Shown: one piece after another, positions 59,183-64,000 of the stretch | Position numbering within the stretch: the first letter of the stretch is position 1 | Layout: each line of letters starts with the position of its first letter | Source of the DNA: Streptomyces sp. NBC_01217 | GTDB lineage: Bacteria > Actinomycetota > Actinomycetes > Streptomycetales > Streptomycetaceae | Assembly (NCBI RefSeq): GCF_035994185.1 | Contig: NZ_CP108538.1 | Location: 1,116,001-1,180,000 of the forward strand | Direction of reading: 5' to 3' | Length of the DNA: 64,000 nt | The notes under the pieces: model-generated | Database searches by the model: none | Told to the model about the DNA's origin: nothing | What the model saw: only the letters and a program-made list of their open reading frames with translations | Translations under genes and position numbers: made by a program

Positions 59183-61600
59183 TCAGATCCCGGCCGGGGC
59201 CGGGTCCTGCGCCGCCTCCTCGACAGTGCTTTCGCAGACCAGCCGGCGACGGTGATCGACCGTGCGCTCGGGGCCGGTGAGCTTCAGCCGTACCGTCTGC
59301 CGGATGTCGGAGACGGCACTCGATGCGGCGAGCCGCAGTTCCAGATCGCCGGGCTCGACGATCCGTCGGCCGCCGATGCCGGTGAAGGACACCAGATCGG
59401 CGTGGAACCGGAAGCTGACCTTGCGGGCCTGCCCGGCGGCCAGCTGCACCCGGGCGTACCCGATGAGCCGCGCCTGCGGACGGGTGGTCTGGGCGACCGG
59501 GTCGTGGACGTACAGCTGCACGACCTCGGCGCCGTCTCGGTCACCGGTGTTGCGGACGGTGACCTCGATGTCGGCGGATCCGTCGGTGGGGATCTCGGCC
59601 GGAACGCTCTCGCCGGGCTCCCAGGAGAAGCTGGTGTAAGAGAGTCCGTGGCCGAAGGGGTGGAGCGGCGTCGGGTCGATGTTGCTGACACCGTTCGCCA
59701 GGCCCAGCGGCGGCTGGAGGTAGGTCCACGGCTGGCCGCCCGGAGCGTGCGGGACGCTGACGGGCAGCCGCCCGGAGGGGTTGACCCGCCCGGAGAGCAC
59801 ACCGGCCAGCGCCGGACCGCCCTCCTCGCCGGGGAAGAACGCCTGCACGGTGGCGGCCGTACGGTCGGCCCAGCGGCCCAGCGCGTACGGACGTCCCGTC
59901 AGCAGGACCAGGACCACCGGCTTCCCCGTGGCCAGCAGCGCGTCCAGCAGCTCGCCCTGAACACCGGGCAGGGACAGGTCGGCGGCGTCGCAGCCCTCAC
60001 CGGAGGTGCCGCGGCCGAACAGTCCGGCCCGGTCGCCGAGCACGGCGACGCAGACATCGGCGTCCCGCGCGAGCTCCACGGCGGCCTCGATGCCGGAGGT
60101 GTCCGTGCCGTCCACCTCGCAGCCCTGTGCCGAGGAGAGCTTCGCCCCGGGGAACTCCTCACGCAGCGACTGGAGCACGGTCGGGATGTCGATCCCCATC
60201 GGCACCTCGGGGTGCGAGACACCGACATGGCTGGGGAAGGAGTAACAGCCGAGCATGGCCAGTGCGTCGTCGGCGCGCGGGCCGACGACAGCGATCCGGC
60301 CGTCGCCGCGCAGCGGGAGCGCGCCGGAGGGGTTGGCGAGCAGCACGACCGCCTCTTCCGCCAGCTTCCGGGCCAGGGCCCGGTTCTCCGGCGCGTCGAG
60401 GTCCACCGTCGCGCGGGCCTGCTCGGGGTCGGTGCCGGAAATCGTGGCCGGCAGCGGGGTCCAGTCGGGGTCGAGCAGTCCCAGTTCGCACTTCTGGAGC
60501 AGTACCCGGTGCAACGCCCGGTCGACCAGCTCCTCGGCGACGACGCCGTCCCGTACGGCGCTCACGAGCACCTCGCCGTAGCTGCGGACGGTGGGCAGTT
60601 CCACGTCGACCCCGGCGCTCAGCGCGAGGCGTGCCGCGTCGGCGCGGTCGGCGGCGACCTTGTGCAGGGTCTCCAGGAAGCCGATGCCGAAGTAGTCGGC
60701 GACGACGGTGCCGGTGAAGCCCCAGGTGTCCCGGAGGAGTCCGGTGAGCAGGGCCGGGTCGGCCGCCACGGGCACGCCGTCGATCTCCGCGTAGGAGTGC
60801 ATCACCGAACGGGCGCCGCCTTCGCGCAGCGCCATCTCGAAGGGCGGGAGGGTGATGTCGGCCATCTCGCGCGCCCCGGCCCGGACCGGTGCGAGGTTGC
60901 GGGCGCCCGCCGATGCCGCGTACCCGGCGAAGTGCTTGAGGGTGGCGACGATGCCGGTGGACTCCAGGCCGCGGACGTAGGCGGTGGCGATCGTGGCGAC
61001 GAGGTACGGGTCCTCGCCGATGGTCTCCTCGACGCGTCCCCAGCGCAGGTCGCGGACCACGTCGAGGACGGGGGCCAGTCCTTGGTGGATGCCCACCGAC
61101 CGCATGTCGCGGCCGATCCGCCGGGCCATCTCGGCCACCAGCTCCGGGTCCCAGGACGCACCCCACGAAAGCGGTACGGGGTAGGCGGTGGCGCCCCATG
61201 CGGTGAAGCCCGCCAGGCACTCCTCGTGGGCGAGGGCGGGGATGCCGAACCGGCCGGCCTCGGTGATCCGGCTCTGGGCGCGGGCCAGTGCGACCGCTCC
61301 GACGCCGGGGTCGACCGGTGCGGTGCCGAACGGCCGGGTCAGCTGGCCGAGTCCGCGGGAGATGAGGTCCTCCCAGTCGACCGGGTCGACCATGTCGTTC
61401 TGGTGCGGTGCGACTCCGTCGCCTTCGGCGTCGGCGCCCACCCAGATTCCGTACAGCTGGGCGGCCTTCTCCTCCAGGGTCATCCGGGCGACGAGATCGG
61501 CCACCCGCTCCTCGGGGGCGAGCGAAGGGTCGCGCCAGGGGCCGTCGACTGCGGCAGCGGGTTCGGCCTGACGGGCATGCGGGACAGGGTGGATTGCCAT
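59183..61600 (-). CDS. cytoplasmic GH3 beta-xylosidase/beta-glucosidase (BxlA-like)
   Basis: GH3 enzyme of 805 residues without signal peptide, so it acts on imported oligosaccharides. N-terminal barrel: LAHEECLAGFTAWGATAYPV, GRVEETIGEDPYLVA, KHFAGYAASAG, and the nucleophile Asp in GTVVADYFGIG. The second alpha/beta domain (GRIAVVGPRADDALAMLGCY) and a fibronectin-III-like C-terminal domain (VRNTGDRDGAEVVQLYVHD) follow. Directly downstream of two ABC permeases, it reproduces the bxlE-bxlF-bxlG-bxlA order known for the xylobiose system of Streptomyces, which supports beta-xylosidase. Beta-glucosidase cannot be ruled out from sequence alone. Confidence 0.93.
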   Translation of the reverse strand: MAIHPVPHARQAEPAAAVDGPWRDPSLAPEERVADLVARMTLEEKAAQLYGIWVGADAEGDGVAPHQNDMVDPVDWEDLISRGLGQLTRPFGTAPVDPGVGAVALARAQSRITEAGRFGIPALAHEECLAGFTAWGATAYPVPLSWGASWDPELVAEMARRIGRDMRSVGIHQGLAPVLDVVRDLRWGRVEETIGEDPYLVATIATAYVRGLESTGIVATLKHFAGYAASAGARNLAPVRAGAREMADITLPPFEMALREGGARSVMHSYAEIDGVPVAADPALLTGLLRDTWGFTGTVVADYFGIGFLETLHKVAADRADAARLALSAGVDVELPTVRSYGEVLVSAVRDGVVAEELVDRALHRVLLQKCELGLLDPDWTPLPATISGTDPEQARATVDLDAPENRALARKLAEEAVVLLANPSGALPLRGDGRIAVVGPRADDALAMLGCYSFPSHVGVSHPEVPMGIDIPTVLQSLREEFPGAKLSSAQGCEVDGTDTSGIEAAVELARDADVCVAVLGDRAGLFGRGTSGEGCDAADLSLPGVQGELLDALLATGKPVVLVLLTGRPYALGRWADRTAATVQAFFPGEEGGPALAGVLSGRVNPSGRLPVSVPHAPGGQPWTYLQPPLGLANGVSNIDPTPLHPFGHGLSYTSFSWEPGESVPAEIPTDGSADIEVTVRNTGDRDGAEVVQLYVHDPVAQTTRPQARLIGYARVQLAAGQARKVSFRFHADLVSFTGIGGRRIVEPGDLELRLAASSAVSDIRQTVRLKLTGPERTVDHRRRLVCESTVEEAAQDPAPAGI

Positions 61601-61652
61601 GGCGGCAGGGGTTCCTCTCGTGAATGCGGTGGTACGGGGCGGCGTGGGAGTG

Positions 61653-62546
61653 CTACTTGCCGCCCACCCCCATCAGGCCGTTGATCAGCGCCCGCCGTGC
61701 CACGAGGTACACGGCGAAGATGGGCACCACGGAGAGGACGATCGCTGCCAGCACGGCGGGAATGTTCACTCCGAACTGGGTCATGAAGTTGAACAGGCCG
61801 AGGGTCAGTACGCGGTTCTCCTCCGACTGCGTCAGGATCAGCGGGAAGAGGAAGCCGTTCCAGGCCTGGAGCGCGGTGTAGATCGCGACCGTGCTGATGC
61901 CCGCCCTGGACATCGGGACGGCCAGCTGCAGCAGCATCCGTACGGGCGTGGCACCGTCGAGCGCCATCGCCTCGTACATCTCCTCGGACACATCGCGCAT
62001 GGTGCCGCTGAGCACCAGCACGGCGACGGGCATCGCGAAGGCGGCGGTCGGCAGGATGATCGCGGGCAGGGTGTCGTAGAGCCCCATCTTGCCGATCAGC
62101 AGATAGAGCGGCACGATCACCGCCTGCGCCGGGATCGCCACGCCGAGCAGGAAGGTCCGGAAGGCGAGCGACGAGAGACGGCCGCGGGTGCGTACCGCCA
62201 CGTAGGCGACCGGCACCGAGAGCACCAGCACGATGGCCACGGTGGCCACAGCGACGATCGCGGTGTTGCCCAGCATCGAGAGGAAGCCGCTGTGCAGCAC
62301 GGTGTTGTAGTTGTCGAGCGTCGGATTCGTCGGGAAGGCCAGCGGATCGCCGTTGAGCGCCTCGTCCTGGTGCATCAGCGACGAGGAGATCAGCGTGTAG
62401 ATCGGCACGATCACGATGACCAGCCAGATCAGCGAGCCCAGTCCGGCCACCGGGTTGCCGCGCGGCCTCCAGCGGCGGCGGGAGCCTGCGGGGCGGCGGA
62501 CGGGGTGTGTCATCGCCGGGGCCGCGGAGCGGGTGTCGTATGACAT
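61653..62546 (-). CDS. sugar ABC transporter permease, MalG type (BxlG-like)
   Basis: Permease of 297 residues with six hydrophobic segments (first LIWLVIVIVPIYTLISSSLM). The EAA loop is EAMALDGATPVRMLLQLAVP, and the C-terminus ALINGLMGVGGK resembles MalG-like ends. The start ATG 62546 lies 4 bases beyond the preceding permease stop, so the two are co-translated. With the binding protein and MalF-type permease it forms an importer, most likely for xylobiose and longer xylo-oligosaccharides given the GH3 gene 52 bases downstream. The ATPase is not encoded here and is probably the shared MsiK-type protein. Confidence 0.92.
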   Translation of the reverse strand: MSYDTRSAAPAMTHPVRRPAGSRRRWRPRGNPVAGLGSLIWLVIVIVPIYTLISSSLMHQDEALNGDPLAFPTNPTLDNYNTVLHSGFLSMLGNTAIVAVATVAIVLVLSVPVAYVAVRTRGRLSSLAFRTFLLGVAIPAQAVIVPLYLLIGKMGLYDTLPAIILPTAAFAMPVAVLVLSGTMRDVSEEMYEAMALDGATPVRMLLQLAVPMSRAGISTVAIYTALQAWNGFLFPLILTQSEENRVLTLGLFNFMTQFGVNIPAVLAAIVLSVVPIFAVYLVARRALINGLMGVGGK

Positions 62547-62550
62547 CGCG

Positions 62551-63480
62551 TCACATACCTTCCCGGGTGGAGCGCATGTTCCCGAAGCCGCTGAAGCGGA
62601 CGAGAATCAAGGACAGGCCGGTGGCCACGACGACGAGGGCGGTGGCGATGGCCGCCGCGTAGCCCAGGTCGTAGGTCTGGAATCCGGTCCGGTACATCAG
62701 ATAGGGCAGGACCGTGGTGTCCGTGCCGGGACCGCCCTTGGTCATGATCAGCACGGTGTCGAAGTAGGTGAGCGAGCCGACGATCATCAGGACCGAAGAG
62801 GTCGTCACGGTGTTGCGCAGCTGCGGCAGCGTGATGTGGAAGAACTGCCGCACCATGCCGGCGCCGTCGATGGCGGCCGCCTGGTAGAGGACTTCCGGGA
62901 TCTGCCGTGTTCCGCCCTGGTAGATCAGGGTGTGGAAGGGCATGAACTGCCAGCCGCCGACGAACGCCACGGTGAGCAGCGCCCCGGTGGACGAGCCCAT
63001 GATGTTCGGGTCGATCCCGAACCAGGGGCCGATCTCCTTGATCACGCCGAAGTTGGGGTCCAGCAGGGCGTGGAAGAGCATCGCGATCGCGGTGGTGGAG
63101 AGCAGCAGCGGGATGAAGAAGATCGCTGAGAGCACGGTCCTGCTGCGCTGCCGGCCCGCCGCCCAGACACCGAGCAGCAGGGCCACGGGGGTCTGGAAGG
63201 CCCAGCTGACGGCGGTGAGCACCAGGCTCAGCCAGGCGGCCTGCCGGAACTCGGGGTCCTTGAACAGCCGGGTCCAGTTCTCCAGGCCGGCCGGGGTCGG
63301 GGAGTTGAGCCCGTCCCACTTGCAGAACGAGAGGTACACGGCGATCGCCAGCGGGACGATCGCGAAGACGGCGAAGAAGAGAATGCCGGGTACGGCCCAG
63401 CCGACCGGCGGGCGGCCGACGTTGCCGACGGCCGCCTTGCCCCTTCCGCTCGTCTTCGTGTGCGGAGTGTGGTGGGACAT
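62551..63480 (-). CDS. sugar ABC transporter permease, MalF type (BxlF-like)
   Basis: Permease of 309 residues. A Lys/Arg-rich N-terminus is followed by six hydrophobic segments (first VPGILFFAVFAIVPLAIAVY). The EAA loop is QAAAIDGAGMVRQFFHITLP, with Gln in place of Glu and otherwise canonical. The gene begins 2 bases after the stop of the binding-protein gene and ends 4 bases before the second permease. Part of the putative xylo-oligosaccharide importer. Confidence 0.92.
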   Translation of the reverse strand: MSHHTPHTKTSGRGKAAVGNVGRPPVGWAVPGILFFAVFAIVPLAIAVYLSFCKWDGLNSPTPAGLENWTRLFKDPEFRQAAWLSLVLTAVSWAFQTPVALLLGVWAAGRQRSRTVLSAIFFIPLLLSTTAIAMLFHALLDPNFGVIKEIGPWFGIDPNIMGSSTGALLTVAFVGGWQFMPFHTLIYQGGTRQIPEVLYQAAAIDGAGMVRQFFHITLPQLRNTVTTSSVLMIVGSLTYFDTVLIMTKGGPGTDTTVLPYLMYRTGFQTYDLGYAAAIATALVVVATGLSLILVRFSGFGNMRSTREGM

Positions 63481-63482
63481 TT

Positions 63483-64000
63483 TTACTTGACGGCCTTCAT
63501 TGCTGCGACGAACTGCTCAGGGGTGGACTTTCCGGCGAACAGCTTGCTGATCTCGGTGAGCAGCGGGGTGGCGTACTGGGACTCCAGCGCCTGGTCCCAC
63601 GAGAGCGTGAAGCTCGGGGCCTTCTGGACCATCTGGTACTGGTCGGCGGCGAACTGCGGGTTGGGCGAGGTGCTCAGCATCGACTCGGCGTTGGAGGTGG
63701 TGGGGATGTCACCGTTGTCCACCAGAGCCTTGGCGTACTTCTCGGACGCCATCGTCTTCAGGAAGGCGATCGCGGCGTCCTTGTGCTTCGTGCGGGCGTT
63801 GACGGACCAGTAGTTGGTGGGGTTGCCCACCACGTTCGCCGCGTCGCCGACGCCGCCGGCCACCGTCGGGAAGGCGGTCCAGCCGAGGTCCTTCTTGGCG
63901 AACTCGGGCGCCTTGCCCAGCTGGGTCGAGTACTCCCACGAACCCATCAGGTGCATGGCGGCCTTGCCCTTGTTGAGGAGGGTGGGGGCGCCGCCGTTGC
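63483..64000 (-). CDS. ABC transporter sugar-binding protein, 5' part outside the window (BxlE-like)
   Basis: C-terminal ~171 residues of an extracellular solute-binding protein; the frame is open through the right edge (..[20 protein letters not shown]). Recognisable are the closing-lobe patterns [40 protein letters not shown] and [15 protein letters not shown], and a typical end [18 protein letters not shown]. The lipoprotein signal must lie beyond the window. First gene of the importer operon. Sequence cannot define the ligand; xylobiose is inferred from the downstream GH3 and GH10 genes. Confidence 0.9.
   Translation of the reverse strand, partial: NGGAPTLLNKGKAAMHLMGSWEYSTQLGKAPEFAKKDLGWTAFPTVAGGVGDAANVVGNPTNYWSVNARTKHKDAAIAFLKTMASEKYAKALVDNGDIPTTSNAESMLSTSPNPQFAADQYQMVQKAPSFTLSWDQALESQYATPLLTEISKLFAGKSTPEQFVAAMKAVK

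Overview
The window is high-GC actinobacterial chromosome, almost certainly Streptomyces. Coding density is high, GTG and TTG starts are common, some genes look leaderless (TANNNT box 6-7 bases before ATG), and there are Tat and lipoprotein signals and many secreted glycoside hydrolases. No rRNA, tRNA or CRISPR array was seen. Both ends cut through a gene: a TetR regulator on the left and a sugar-binding lipoprotein on the right.

Layout. 1-7.1 kb is an insertion-scarred accessory stretch: a partial TetR gene, a decayed IS701-type transposase, a scrap resembling an isopropylmalate dehydrogenase C-terminus, a frameshifted TetR pseudogene, a small secreted protein, a coiled-coil/winged-helix protein that runs into an IS5-family transposase, an apparently intact ISAs1-family element with inverted repeats, and a membrane-anchored Excalibur protein. 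7.1-14.9 kb is an alpha-galactoside-type locus: a binding-protein ABC importer, a divergent secreted GH27 enzyme with NEW3 and NPCBM domains, a ROK kinase and a LacI regulator with a palindromic operator. 14.9-35.5 kb looks like ordinary chromosome: a DUF6986 aldolase-like protein, etfBA, flavin reductase, thioredoxin, acyltransferase, B3/B4 protein, transglutaminase-like protein, a DUF6421/SDR/threonine-aldolase operon, GDPD, GNAT, VOC, a DUF5134/M56 peptidase/PAP2/HAD run, an LVIVD protein and DUF305 protein back to back, an FprA-like reductase, an ArsR regulator and a thioesterase.

35.5-49 kb is a furanose/arabinose-type locus. A CUT2 ABC importer (binding protein, fused ATPase, two permeases), a LacI regulator and galM lie on the minus strand. 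They are divergent from a secreted GH127 beta-L-arabinofuranosidase-type enzyme carrying three near-identical lectin repeats. AACGTT-centred LacI-type operators lie in front of both arms. A secreted PA14-GH2-LamG enzyme converges on GH127 across a strong terminator. 49.3-51.1 kb holds a DinB-like protein and an old-yellow-enzyme reductase.

51.3-64 kb, all on the minus strand, is best read as a glucuronoxylan locus. A BxlEFG-type ABC importer is followed by a cytoplasmic GH3 beta-xylosidase (the bxlEFGA order known from Streptomyces), then a secreted GH10 xylanase, a glucarate-dehydratase-type enolase, a sodium:solute symporter and a secreted GH115 alpha-glucuronidase. Xylanase and alpha-glucuronidase would cut and debranch xylan outside. 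The ABC system would import xylo-oligosaccharides for the GH3 enzyme. The symporter and dehydratase could handle the released (methyl)glucuronate, which is inference. The symporter gene carries a 16-bp tandem duplication that shifts its last membrane helix out of frame. A CGAAAGTTTCG palindrome and a pair of competing hairpins lie between the GH3 and GH10 genes.
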